A stretch of 64,000 nucleotides of DNA, from the NCBI GenBank assembly GCA_002295635.1, contig DBHK01000015.1, positions 1 through 64,000 on the forward strand. Reading direction: 5' to 3'. Below the pieces are notes generated by a model. The model had not been told where the DNA came from. It saw nothing but the letters and a program-made list of their open reading frames with translations, and searched no databases. How positions within the stretch are numbered: position 1 is the stretch's first letter; each line of letters starts with the position of its first letter. The position numbers and the translations under genes were made by a program. The DNA comes from UBA830 sp002295635 (GTDB lineage: Bacteria; Pseudomonadota; Alphaproteobacteria; MPNO01; UBA830). Positions 45,323 through 54,489 of the stretch are shown here, in pieces.

Positions 45323-46357
45323 CTAAACCTTCTCGGAAACTGTCCACGTGCGACCTTTCCGGAGCATTTCGTTGATAGTACCGGCGGGTGTGGTCTCCTT
45401 TACGCCAGCGAGTTGTTCGTGAACAGCGTCGTCGTATGCCTCGCCTGGGTTATTATAGAGCACACCCAGAGCGACCGGAAATTCCGGCTGCTTCATATCA
45501 GCCAACATCACCGCAAGAATTTTGTTGGTCTCGTCGTGAACTAGAATATCATCTTCGGTGATGCCGTCCTCTCCAATAGTAACGACGCGGATACCGAAAC
45601 CGTTCTCGGCACTGGCGATACCTTTGTTACTATCGGCCCCGAATATTAATGGTTTATTATTTTCGACCGTAATTGAATTTTCACCAACAACTTTCTTCCC
45701 TGTCCATCCATCGAAAGCACCATCGTTATAGACGATACAATTCTGAATTATTTCCACTAAAGAAGCGCCTTTGTGGGCATGTGCCGCCTTCAGCACGCCA
45801 GGCATCTGTTTTTGGTTGGTATCGAATGTCCGGGCAACAAATCGCGCACCAGCTCCCAAAGCTAGGTTAAGGGGTGATAGCGGTGCATCGACCGAGCCCT
45901 GTGGGGTCGAGGGGGAACGGGTGCCTAGCTGACTAGTGGGTGAATACTGACCCTTCGTTAGACCATATATCTCATTATTGAAAAGTAGCATATTTATATC
46001 AACATTACGTCGGATGGCGTGCATGGTATGATTACCGCCTATCGACAATGCGTCGCCATCCCCCATCACAACCCAGATGTCGAGGTCGGGATTAGCTAGC
46101 TTGGCACCCGTTGCAAGAGCTGGTGCACGTCCATGGATGGTATGAAAGCCATATGATGCCATATAATAGGGAAAACGCGCAGCGCAGCCGATACCCGAGA
46201 AAAATACTAGCTTTTCTAACGGTATCTGTAATTCGGCGAGCGTGCGATGAACCCCCTTTACAATTGCATAATCGCCACAGCCAGGACACCAGCGAACTTC
46301 TTGATCTGATGCGTAGTCGTTTGGCTTTAGTGGTTCTACAGGAGTTTCGACATTCAT
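45323..46357 (-). CDS. korB: 2-oxoacid:ferredoxin oxidoreductase, beta subunit (KorB)
   Basis: A 344-residue ThDP/[4Fe-4S] beta subunit. The cluster cysteines C24 and C27 (WCPGCGDY), C58 (GIGCAARFPYY) and one near 209 (QNCIVYND) are all present; ThDP binds at GDGDALSIGGNH with FNNEIYGLTKGQ following. With KorA it oxidises 2-oxoglutarate or a related 2-oxoacid, with CoA, to acyl-CoA and CO2, reducing ferredoxin. The ATG is three bases after the korA stop, with AAGGAT before it. Its position opposite the hydroxynicotinate-reductase operon suggests that it supplies low-potential electrons. Confidence 0.93.
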   Translation of the reverse strand: MNVETPVEPLKPNDYASDQEVRWCPGCGDYAIVKGVHRTLAELQIPLEKLVFFSGIGCAARFPYYMASYGFHTIHGRAPALATGAKLANPDLDIWVVMGDGDALSIGGNHTMHAIRRNVDINMLLFNNEIYGLTKGQYSPTSQLGTRSPSTPQGSVDAPLSPLNLALGAGARFVARTFDTNQKQMPGVLKAAHAHKGASLVEIIQNCIVYNDGAFDGWTGKKVVGENSITVENNKPLIFGADSNKGIASAENGFGIRVVTIGEDGITEDDILVHDETNKILAVMLADMKQPEFPVALGVLYNNPGEAYDDAVHEQLAGVKETTPAGTINEMLRKGRTWTVSEKV

Positions 46358-46360
46358 GGC

Positions 46361-48226
46361 TTATCCTTCTACCCGCGAGCGGATCTCGCGTTCAAGAGTC
46401 GACACCTTGAAGGGTTGACCCGTTATTTGAGTAATACTCTCCGCGTCCACGAGGTATTTGTCGCGCAACACGTGGACGAGTTGGCCATTATTCATTTCGG
46501 GCACCATCACTTGTTCAAAACCCGACAGCAACTCACCTACGTTTTTTGGGAAAGGATGAATATGTCGCAGATGGATGTGTGATACGCTGAGTCCATCGGT
46601 AACACAGCGTCCGACCGCTTGATTAATTGCGCCGAAGGTTGAGCCCCAACCGACAACGGCGAGCTTACCTCCAGTTTCTCCAATGGAGATCTCCTGTTCT
46701 GGTATATCGTCGGCGATCCCATCTATTTTTGCGGCACGTATTTTCGTCATCCTGTGATGGTTATCACTATCATATGAAATATGACCGCTGTCATAATCCT
46801 TTTCGATACCACCAATACGGTGCATAAGCCCGGGGGTACCGGGAATAGCCCAATTTCGTGCCAGAGTTTTCTCGTCACGGAGGTAGGGGTGGAAACCTTC
46901 CGGATCAGTTCTAAAGTTTACCGGGAAATCTGCGATGTTATCGGCGTCTGGAATCTCCCACGGTTCAGCCGAGTTGGCCAAGAAACCATCGGTCAGCAGT
47001 ATGACCGGTGTCATATATTTAGTAGCTATGCGCACCGCCTCTATCGCTGTTTCGAAGCAGTCACCCGCCGTACGGGAGGCAACTACCGGTAATGGGGTAT
47101 CCGCGTTTCTGCCATACACTGCCTGAAATAGGTCGGATTGTTCCGTCTTTGTAGGAAGACCAGTAGAAGGACCACCGCGTTGCACATTGACGACTACTAA
47201 CGGCAGTTCGGTGACCAGAGCAAGGCCTATAGCCTCGGTCTTTAGTGCGATGCCCGGCCCGGATGACGAAGTGACACCCAACGAGCCTGCGTACGCTGCA
47301 CCGATTGCTGAACACACGGCCGCGATCTCATCTTCTGCCTGGAAGGTCGTGACGCCGTATTGTTTTAGACCAGACAGAGTGTGCAGTAGAGCAGAAGCTG
47401 GTGTAATTGGATACGAGCCGAGGAAAAGTTCCAGATTGGCTTTATTGGCTCCTGCAACAAGGCCCCATGCTACCGCTTCGGTACCGGTAACGGCCCGGTA
47501 GGTACCGGGCCGGACATTAGCTTTCGGCACGACATACGCCTCGACCCCGGATGGTAGCTCTACGGTTTCTCCGTACGCATGGCCAGCATTGAGGGCGGCT
47601 ATGTTAGCCTCGGCGATATTAGGTAATTTACCAAATCGTTGATTAACCCAGTCGATGGTCGGTTGCCGATCACGGTTATACATCCAACACATTAACCCAA
47701 GAGCCCAGAAGTTTTTGCAGCGCGTGGCTTCCTTTGGAGTAACGTCGCACTCGGCGACTGCGGCGTTCGTTAACTTATTGACCTCGATTGCAATGACAAT
47801 GTGGTTATCTAAAGTACCATCATCGAGGGGGCTTTCTTCGTATCCAGCACGTGCAATGTTGCGTTCCGAGAACGCGTCTTGGTTGAGAATCACCGTGCCT
47901 CCTTTAGGCACGTCTTTCAAATGCACTTTCAATGCCGCCGGGTTCATGGCAACAAGTACGTCGGGGTCGTCACCAGGCGTTTGAATATCATAGGACGCGA
48001 AGTTGATCTGAAATGCGCTCACACCAAAGGTCGTTCCAGCCGGTGCCCGAATCTCTGCCGGAAAATCAGGAAAGGTTGCGAGATCGTTACCCATGAGGGC
48101 AGTCGACTGCGTGAATTGTGTTCCTGTAAGCTGCATGCCGTCGCCGGAATCTCCGGCAAAACGGATAACAACCGAATCCAGCGCCTTGCGCTCTACGTCA
48201 TTCGCAGACGCGACATTTGTTGTCAT
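46361..48226 (-). CDS. korA: 2-oxoacid:ferredoxin oxidoreductase, alpha subunit (gamma-alpha fusion, KorA)
   Basis: A 621-residue fused subunit: an N-terminal gamma domain (GDSGDGMQLTGTQFTQSTAL at about 28-47) and an alpha (pyrimidine-binding) domain with GSYPITPASALLHTLSGL, TFQAEDEIAAVCSAIGAAYA and SSSGPGIALKTEAIGLA. This gamma-alpha fusion plus a separate beta subunit is the KorAB type found in many aerobes, where it can replace or complement 2-oxoglutarate dehydrogenase. It is divergent from the FAD-subunit gene across 265 bases, and a palindromic motif shared with that operon lies 23-43 bases upstream of its ATG. Confidence 0.93.
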   Translation of the reverse strand: MTTNVASANDVERKALDSVVIRFAGDSGDGMQLTGTQFTQSTALMGNDLATFPDFPAEIRAPAGTTFGVSAFQINFASYDIQTPGDDPDVLVAMNPAALKVHLKDVPKGGTVILNQDAFSERNIARAGYEESPLDDGTLDNHIVIAIEVNKLTNAAVAECDVTPKEATRCKNFWALGLMCWMYNRDRQPTIDWVNQRFGKLPNIAEANIAALNAGHAYGETVELPSGVEAYVVPKANVRPGTYRAVTGTEAVAWGLVAGANKANLELFLGSYPITPASALLHTLSGLKQYGVTTFQAEDEIAAVCSAIGAAYAGSLGVTSSSGPGIALKTEAIGLALVTELPLVVVNVQRGGPSTGLPTKTEQSDLFQAVYGRNADTPLPVVASRTAGDCFETAIEAVRIATKYMTPVILLTDGFLANSAEPWEIPDADNIADFPVNFRTDPEGFHPYLRDEKTLARNWAIPGTPGLMHRIGGIEKDYDSGHISYDSDNHHRMTKIRAAKIDGIADDIPEQEISIGETGGKLAVVGWGSTFGAINQAVGRCVTDGLSVSHIHLRHIHPFPKNVGELLSGFEQVMVPEMNNGQLVHVLRDKYLVDAESITQITGQPFKVSTLEREIRSRVEG

Positions 48227-48248
48227 GGAACCTGTCCAAATTATTATA

Positions 48249-48269
48249 TGTATACAAACAAGTTAGGTG
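48249..48269. promoter_or_regulatory. operator-like motif upstream of korA
   Basis: ATGTATACAAACAAG (48249-48263) contains the palindrome TGTATACA and lies 23-43 bases before the korA start. An almost identical 21-base sequence (18 of 21 matches) lies at 48451-48471 in front of the divergent operon, and a shorter version at 57670-57680. The TGTnnnACA core recalls operators of GntR-type (FadR subfamily) regulators; no such regulator gene is in the window. Confidence 0.5.
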
Positions 48270-48450
48270 GGCGTTTCATCCCCGTCAAGCTGATGTAGTT
48301 GGGTAGTATATCACTCCAAACTCGAATTTCTTATATAACATCAGCTTACATTTATATCATGTTGAAAAAGTCTTTCACCCCTAATTTTAAGTGGACAGAA
48401 AATGCCCGCTGACGTCTCTTGACACCTTTACCCTGCCCGCGAAAAAATGT

Positions 48451-48471
48451 ATGTACACAAACAAAATAGGT
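48451..48471. promoter_or_regulatory. operator-like motif upstream of the Mo hydroxylase/hnr operon
   Basis: ATGTACACAAACAAA followed by ATAGGT (48451-48471) repeats the korA-side motif with three differences and lies 20-40 bases before the first gene of the operon. The same spacing on both sides of the divergent region points to shared control. Confidence 0.5.
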
Positions 48472-48491
48472 AATCGGAGTTTGAGGCGTAG

Positions 48492-49328
48492 ATGTCATCT
48501 TATGTCAGACCTACTACGCTGTCCGACGCACTTGGTTCACTCGCGGAGGGACGGCGGACTATTGTCGCCGGCGGGACGGATTTCTATCCTGCTCGGGTTG
48601 GCACGATACCCGATGAGGACGTACTCGACATTACCTCGATAGATGGTCTGCGTCTGATCGAGGATAAGGGCGATCACTATTTCATTGGGGCAGCGGCAAC
48701 CTGGACCGATCTTATCCGCGCCGACCTCCCCGATTGGTTCAGCGCGATGAAGTTGGCGGCGCGAGAAGTTGGCGGTCAGCAGATCCAGAATGCAGGTACT
48801 GTAGTGGGAAATGTTTGCAATGCATCACCTGCCGCCGATGGTGTGCCGGGACTAATTGCGCTGGAGGCTATTGTGCGGCTTGTCTCGGTCTCGGGCGAAC
48901 GGGATGTGCCGATTTCTGAGTTCATTCTGGGTAACCGCAGAACCGCGCGAGATCCGATAGAAATGGTTACCGGTTTGGTAGTTCCAAAATTTAGCAATGA
49001 TGCAAAAAGCACCTTTTTGAAACTCGGTGCCCGTAAATACCTGGTTATTTCGATCGTCATGGTGTCTGCTATAATGGAAAAAGCTGCAGACGGTGCCATC
49101 ACTCGGTGCAATATTGCTGTGGGGTCGTGTTCTGAGGTAGCTAAGCGTCTGCGGGATCTGGAGGTTCTTCTGGTTGGTAATCACGCCGATGCCAGCGTGG
49201 CTGATCTCATAACCACCGACCATCTGTCCCCGCTTAGTCCAATCGGTGATGTCCGCGGATCCGCCGATTACCGGCTAGATGCCGCGCTGACGTTAGTCCG
49301 CCGCGCACTTGTTGAACTAGCGGGGTAA
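48492..49328 (+). CDS. molybdenum hydroxylase FAD subunit (CoxM/NdhF-like)
   Basis: A 278-residue FAD-binding subunit of the xanthine-dehydrogenase family. The FAD motifs are TIVAGGTDFYP (AGGT loop, about 23-33) and GTVVGNVCNASPAADGVP (the TxGGN...PxxD loop, about 103-120), followed by the CO-dehydrogenase flavoprotein C-domain (RRALVEL at the end). It passes electrons from the [2Fe-2S] clusters to an acceptor. GAGG lies seven bases before the ATG. First gene of an operon with the fused Fe-S/Mo subunit two bases downstream. Confidence 0.9.
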   Translation: MSSYVRPTTLSDALGSLAEGRRTIVAGGTDFYPARVGTIPDEDVLDITSIDGLRLIEDKGDHYFIGAAATWTDLIRADLPDWFSAMKLAAREVGGQQIQNAGTVVGNVCNASPAADGVPGLIALEAIVRLVSVSGERDVPISEFILGNRRTARDPIEMVTGLVVPKFSNDAKSTFLKLGARKYLVISIVMVSAIMEKAADGAITRCNIAVGSCSEVAKRLRDLEVLLVGNHADASVADLITTDHLSPLSPIGDVRGSADYRLDAALTLVRRALVELAG

Positions 49329-49330
49329 AA

Positions 49331-52081
49331 ATGGCCATTGCATTCAATCTCAACGGTAAAACTGCCGTGACTGATGCAGATCCGATCTGCCGGCTCGCGA
49401 ATGTGTTGCGAGAAAACCTAGGTTACACCGGTACGAAAATCGGTTGTGATGCAGGTGACTGTGGAGCTTGTACGGTGCTTCTGGACGGCGAGCAGGTGTG
49501 TTCCTGCCTTGTGCCAGTAGCGCAGGTCGAGGGCCGTAATGTAATGACCGTCGAGGGTCTTGCGAGCAAAAATGGACGGCTTACCGCTTTACAGCAGGCG
49601 TTTCACGAATACAGTGCTGCTCAATGCGGTATCTGCACCCCCGGTATGCTTATGGCTGCGGAGGATCTGTTCAAGCATAACGAAACGCCAACAGAAGATC
49701 AGATCATGGACGCAATGGGTGGCGTTCTTTGCCGCTGTACCGGCTACCGTAACATCGTCGATGCGGTGAAGCACGTGGTGCGTCCAAACGGCGTGTCGTT
49801 CAAAAACCCTACAGTTGGCGATGCAATGGGCGCCCGCGCGTTAAAAACCGACGGTATCCAGAAGGTCGACGGGACCGAAAAATATGGTGCCGACGAAGCT
49901 CCGGCCGATGCGCTGTGGGCACGGGCGGTGCGCTCTCCCTATGCGAACGCCACATTTACGCTTGGCGATTTTCAGCCGCTCTACAATAAATGGCCGGGTC
50001 TTGTCCGCGTGCTGACAGCAGCCGACGTACCCGGTCTAAATGGTTATGGAGTTTATCCCCATATAAAAGACCAGCCAGCATTCGCTGATGGCGAGGTCCG
50101 CTTTAAAGGGGAGAATGTCGTCGCGTTAATTGGGGACTACGATAGTGTATATGGTATTTCCAACGAGGACGTACCCATCGTCTATGAGAGGCGTGACGAT
50201 ATTTATGGCTTAGATGCCGCACTGGCCGATAACGCTCATCTGATACACGAAGGCTACCCGGGTAATGTTATGGCGGAGGGCTATGTAAGAAAAGGCAATG
50301 CCGCTGCAGCAATGAAGACCGCTGATGTTGTGGTTGAAGACTCATATCAGACCGGATTTGTCGAGCACGGCTACATCGAACCAGAGGCTGGTTGGGCCCG
50401 ACGCGTGGGGGACCGATTGGAAATAACCGTATCGACCCAAGCGCCATACATGGATCGTGACGAAGTCGCAAACATAATTGGTCTTCCCAAGGAATCGGTG
50501 CGCATTATTCCGACGGCGTGTGGTGGCGGGTTTGGGGGAAAGTTAGACCTTGGAGTACATCCGGTTATCGGTCTTGCAGCTTGGATACTGAATAAACCAG
50601 TCCGCTGCACGTGGAACCGGCTAGAGTCGATGTCGGCATCCACGAAGAGGCATCCCTCTCGAATTACCGCCCGCTACGGGTGTAACCTGAGTGGTGACTT
50701 AATCGCTTATGAGGTCGATGGAGATTTCGATACAGGCGCGTATGTGTCTTGGGGCCTCACGGTAAAAGACCGGGTGCCTGTACATGCCACAGGTCCATAT
50801 TTTGTGCCCAATGTCGAGGCGAAGGCCCGAGGAATATTCACGAACGGTACGCCGGCGGGTGCTTTTCGTGGTTTCGGTATTCCGCAAGCCGCTATCGCCC
50901 ACGATAATCTGATGGACCGAATGGCTGAAGAAATTGGGATGGATCCACTAGAATTTCGGCTGCGCAATGCCATTCGAAAAGGTCAGGAAACAGCGACTGG
51001 TCAGGTTTTAGAATATTCGGCTGGACTTGATCAGTGCCTGGAGGCACTTCGAAGCCCGTGGAAGAAGGCTCGAGCCGCAGCAGAGAAATTTAATGCTGAG
51101 ACCGATGACGTGAAACGCCGAGGCGTCGGCGTCGGTTGCATGTGGTATGGGTGCGGGAATACTTCGCTTTCGAACCCGTCAACAATGCAGGTTGGTATAG
51201 GGTCGAGTGGGACAGTTACCTTATATTCCGGCGCGCAGGATATTGGCCAGGGTACCAACACGACGATGGTGCAAGTAGTTGCCGACGCTCTTGGCGTCCG
51301 CATGGACCAGATAAAATTAGTGTGGGGGGATACAGACATGACGGCTGACGCCGGCAAAAGTTCGGCCTCACGCCAAGCTTATGTGTCTGGCAGGGCGGCT
51401 ATGGAAGCCGGCCAGAATCTGCGCCGTCAGATATTGCGGATGGCTAATGCCGGGGATTCTGCGACCTTCGAATTCGGCGAAGGTACGCTTACGGTTACGG
51501 ACGGTGGTGCGGTACGAGAAATCGACCTGACCGGCCTTTCTGCGAACAAGCATGGAGGAAATGTTCTATTAGGTGAAGCCACATTTGATCCACCTGCAAC
51601 TCCGTTGGATGAAATGGGGCAGGGCAACCCCTATGGTACATATGGTTTTGGCGCCCAAGTTGCTCAAGTTGAAGTTGATACCGAGCTTGGTACCGTAAAA
51701 GTTTTGCATGTCTGGGCAGCGCATGATGTTGGCGCTGCGATCAATCCCATTCAAGTCGAAGGGCAAATACATGGCGGTGTGGCGCAAGGTCTCGGCCTCG
51801 CTCTCATGGAGGAATATATTCCCGGGAGAACAGAGAACTTGCACGATTATTTAATGCCAACTTTCGGCGATGTACCACCGATCGATGTTTTTCTTATTGA
51901 AGATCCAGAACCGACAGGCCCTTATGGGGCGAAGGGGATCGGCGAACCGGCTCTTATACCGACACCACCCGCGATATTCGGAGCGATTTACCATGCCACT
52001 GGCGTGCACATGAAGCAGGCACCTGCGACGCCGGATCGGGTCCGTGCTGCAATTCTTGCTCATAAAGAAGAAATACCATGA
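49331..52081 (+). CDS. molybdenum hydroxylase, fused [2Fe-2S] and Mo subunits
   Basis: A 916-residue fusion. Residues 1-155 form the two-cluster Fe-S part: plant-type site C39, C44, C47, C57 or C59, and second site C99, C102, C134, C136 (QCGICTPGM, LCRCTGYRN). Residues from about 175 form the hammerhead and Mo-binding parts (GGGFGGKLDLG, GAFRGFGIPQA, AKGIGEPAL with the catalytic Glu). This layout resembles Desulfovibrio aldehyde oxidoreductase, but with an adjacent FAD subunit. Operon context suggests hydroxylation of a nicotinate-like ring at the carbon next to nitrogen. The stop overlaps the next start (ATGA at 52078-52081). Confidence 0.92.
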   Translation: MAIAFNLNGKTAVTDADPICRLANVLRENLGYTGTKIGCDAGDCGACTVLLDGEQVCSCLVPVAQVEGRNVMTVEGLASKNGRLTALQQAFHEYSAAQCGICTPGMLMAAEDLFKHNETPTEDQIMDAMGGVLCRCTGYRNIVDAVKHVVRPNGVSFKNPTVGDAMGARALKTDGIQKVDGTEKYGADEAPADALWARAVRSPYANATFTLGDFQPLYNKWPGLVRVLTAADVPGLNGYGVYPHIKDQPAFADGEVRFKGENVVALIGDYDSVYGISNEDVPIVYERRDDIYGLDAALADNAHLIHEGYPGNVMAEGYVRKGNAAAAMKTADVVVEDSYQTGFVEHGYIEPEAGWARRVGDRLEITVSTQAPYMDRDEVANIIGLPKESVRIIPTACGGGFGGKLDLGVHPVIGLAAWILNKPVRCTWNRLESMSASTKRHPSRITARYGCNLSGDLIAYEVDGDFDTGAYVSWGLTVKDRVPVHATGPYFVPNVEAKARGIFTNGTPAGAFRGFGIPQAAIAHDNLMDRMAEEIGMDPLEFRLRNAIRKGQETATGQVLEYSAGLDQCLEALRSPWKKARAAAEKFNAETDDVKRRGVGVGCMWYGCGNTSLSNPSTMQVGIGSSGTVTLYSGAQDIGQGTNTTMVQVVADALGVRMDQIKLVWGDTDMTADAGKSSASRQAYVSGRAAMEAGQNLRRQILRMANAGDSATFEFGEGTLTVTDGGAVREIDLTGLSANKHGGNVLLGEATFDPPATPLDEMGQGNPYGTYGFGAQVAQVEVDTELGTVKVLHVWAAHDVGAAINPIQVEGQIHGGVAQGLGLALMEEYIPGRTENLHDYLMPTFGDVPPIDVFLIEDPEPTGPYGAKGIGEPALIPTPPAIFGAIYHATGVHMKQAPATPDRVRAAILAHKEEIP

Positions 52082-53610
52082 GCAGTCAATCCGAGGGCAA
52101 TACCGAAATCGCGTCCGCGGCTGTAGAAGGAGGTACGGACAGTAACGTCGTTATTACCTGCGACGCGTGTCCAGTCCTTTGCAGAATTCGCCCAGAAAAA
52201 ACTGGGGCTTGCAGCCGATATGGTAACGTTGATGGTAAGCTAACGCGGACGGATCCGGTGATTGTTACACAACAGATTGCGGATGAAAACGGTGGCCTTG
52301 TGCCGTTTTTACCTGAACAGGAAGAATGGGATGGGTCGTTGAATTTTCAGTCTCCATCCTTCATCACCGGAATTGGTGCAACTACCACCTATCCAGATTA
52401 TAAGCCGGCCCCGTTTATTGTGTCGTCGGAACATCATGAGGTCGATATGGTCACGGTGGTATCTGAGGGGGTTTTTAGCTACTGCGGTGTAAAAGTGAAG
52501 ATCGATACGGACCGTTATATCGGCCCAGAATCGGCTCCAGTCCGTGTAAAAGGCGAGGAAATAGGCCACGTAACTATTGCTGAGTACGGTTCGCAGATGC
52601 TTGCGTTGGGCGGTGTGCACCACCTAACCGGCGGTAGCAAGAAGGAGGGAAATATAACCTGTCAGTCGATGTTGTCCCTCTGCAACAAAGATGCCATCGA
52701 AATGACTATTGATGGGGGAGCGACACTAACGGTACAGGCAGGCAAACCGCCCATCATCGACAGTAACCAAGAAGAGCGTATGCGCGTCGGCTGTGGGTCG
52801 GCGGCAATCGGAATGTTTGCGCTGCAATGGCATGGTCATGCGGATGAGGTCATTGTAGTCGATGACCATATTACCGGTGTTCTATCCGAACATCAGTCGG
52901 GCAAATTCCTAGATATGCCACCCGCGGGTATTCGCGTGCGCGGCCGCAGGTCAACGCCTGGTCGTTACTTTCAGGTTGCGGAACCGGGAGCCGGCTGGGG
53001 TGGCACCGATATAACCGAACCGCTTTCTATAATCGAAAAAATTGACCCGGATGTTTCTTGGCCCGGCCTTCGCCTCCTGATGGTCAGCACTACCGGTGAG
53101 GACCAGGCCTATTTCATACTCGACGAAGAACTGAACCCCGTCGCGGCCGACATGCCGACCGACCTTGAAGTTTCAGTCAATCGCATCGCGGAAAACTGCG
53201 AGCCTGCGCTATCTACGGTCTTATTCATGGGAGGAGCAGGCGGATCTCTGAGGGCCGGCGTAACCGTAAACCCAGTTCTGCTGACACGTTCGGTGCGTGA
53301 ATTACGTACCAGGGTTACCTGCGGAGGTGCGCCGGTTTATGTATGGCCGGGTGGCGGTATAACGGTAATGGTCGACGTTCTTCGTTTGCCAGACGATTCT
53401 TTTGGTTACGTGCCGACACCGGCCCTAGTCGCACCCATTGAGTTTTCCATGTCCCGAGAGGAATACCTAGCTTTGGGAGGATACGAGGATCATATCAAAC
53501 CGCTAACCGACGTTATGCGGGAAGGGGGGCTACACGGTGTTCAGCCCATGTTGTGGCAAGGTAACAATCCGTGGCCTCTGGCCGAGCGAATGGCGTTGGA
53601 AGACACCTAA
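52078..53610 (+). CDS. 6-hydroxynicotinate reductase homologue (ferredoxin-dependent)
   Basis: A 510-residue protein I recognise as the 6-hydroxynicotinate reductase (Hnr) family. The E. barkeri enzyme reduces 6-hydroxynicotinate to 1,4,5,6-tetrahydro-6-oxonicotinate with ferredoxin and holds Fe-S clusters and covalent flavin. Here C28, C31, C35 and C45 (CDACPVLCRIR, TGACSRYG) can ligate a cluster; other Cys are at 136, 195, 202, 239, 374 and 415. There is no 2[4Fe-4S] ferredoxin motif, so cluster content may be lower than in E. barkeri. GIGATTTYPDYKP (98-110) and DGGATLT (212-218) contain GAT, possible flavin-attachment sites. Operon and enamidase context support the function. Confidence 0.8.
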   Translation: MSSQSEGNTEIASAAVEGGTDSNVVITCDACPVLCRIRPEKTGACSRYGNVDGKLTRTDPVIVTQQIADENGGLVPFLPEQEEWDGSLNFQSPSFITGIGATTTYPDYKPAPFIVSSEHHEVDMVTVVSEGVFSYCGVKVKIDTDRYIGPESAPVRVKGEEIGHVTIAEYGSQMLALGGVHHLTGGSKKEGNITCQSMLSLCNKDAIEMTIDGGATLTVQAGKPPIIDSNQEERMRVGCGSAAIGMFALQWHGHADEVIVVDDHITGVLSEHQSGKFLDMPPAGIRVRGRRSTPGRYFQVAEPGAGWGGTDITEPLSIIEKIDPDVSWPGLRLLMVSTTGEDQAYFILDEELNPVAADMPTDLEVSVNRIAENCEPALSTVLFMGGAGGSLRAGVTVNPVLLTRSVRELRTRVTCGGAPVYVWPGGGITVMVDVLRLPDDSFGYVPTPALVAPIEFSMSREEYLALGGYEDHIKPLTDVMREGGLHGVQPMLWQGNNPWPLAERMALEDT

Positions 53611-53615
53611 TTGAA

Positions 53616-54476
53616 ATGAGCACTCCCCAAGTCGGATTGTTGGCAGACGGCCGCCGGCTGCATCTGCAACATGGCCCAATTGATCTTGTCATAGAGGCAT
53701 TCGGAGATACTCAGGAAATCCGGGCAGCTTACCGACAGGTTAGTACGAAATTCGAGACGGTTCTTGCAGAATTAGTTGAAGAACTGCCGCTATTGCGGCG
53801 ACCGGTATGCGACCCGCGTCCAATTGTAGCAGGGCCGACTGCCATACGGATGATTGATGCCGTCTGGCCACACAGGAAAACTTTCGTGACCCCGATGTCG
53901 GCGGTGGCGGGTTCCGTTTCAGATGAGATGTTGTGCGCACTTATCAATGGACGATCTCTTGAGAAAGCCTACATCAACAACTCCGGTGATATCTCTATTT
54001 ACCTAACACCGGGGAAAACGCTAAAACTAGGTATAGTGGCCCAGCTTTTTTGCCCCACGATTGAGGGAACCGCGGAACTTACATCCGACAGGCCTGTGCG
54101 GGGAATAGCCACTAGTGGCTGGCGAGGGCGAAGCTTGTCTCTCGGCATTGCTGACGCGGTTACAGTACTTGCTGAAAACGCAGCGGCAGCTGACGTTGCC
54201 GCCACCCTAATAGCCAATGCCGTGAATACCGATCACCAAGCGATCAAACGAACCGCCGCGTCTACGCAGGAGGATCAGTCCGATCTTGGCGACCGTATGG
54301 TCACCGTAAGTGTCGGCGACCTGGATTCTATTACCGTTGAAACGGCGCTGGGTAACGGAATGAAAGTGGCGGAACGGATGCACGATAATGGACTCATATC
54401 AGCGGCGGTACTGGTTTTGAAAAATGAAATACGAGCTGTAGGAGATGTACCGAAAGCTCTCCCGAAAAAGATTTAG
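53616..54476 (+). CDS. UPF0280 family, ApbE-like protein (candidate flavin transferase)
   Basis: A 286-residue UPF0280 protein. The family belongs to the ApbE-like fold. Here KAYINNSGDISIYL (about 125-138) mirrors the ApbE strand with the conserved GGDI, and RGIATSGWRGRSLSLGIADA with AAADVAATLIANAVN mirrors its C-terminal ATSG...ADALAT region. ApbE proteins attach FMN covalently to Thr or Ser of target proteins. It directly follows the hydroxynicotinate-reductase gene, whose E. barkeri counterpart contains covalent flavin, so it may be the flavinylating enzyme of that reductase. The start ATG 53616 is five bases after the upstream stop. Confidence 0.8.
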   Translation: MSTPQVGLLADGRRLHLQHGPIDLVIEAFGDTQEIRAAYRQVSTKFETVLAELVEELPLLRRPVCDPRPIVAGPTAIRMIDAVWPHRKTFVTPMSAVAGSVSDEMLCALINGRSLEKAYINNSGDISIYLTPGKTLKLGIVAQLFCPTIEGTAELTSDRPVRGIATSGWRGRSLSLGIADAVTVLAENAAAADVAATLIANAVNTDHQAIKRTAASTQEDQSDLGDRMVTVSVGDLDSITVETALGNGMKVAERMHDNGLISAAVLVLKNEIRAVGDVPKALPKKI

Positions 54477-54489
54477 AGAAAAGGATAGA

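Noticed and set aside
47187..48298. Plus-strand frames of more than 100 codons inside korA.
   Set aside because: Shadows of the korA coding region, which has full-length family motifs.
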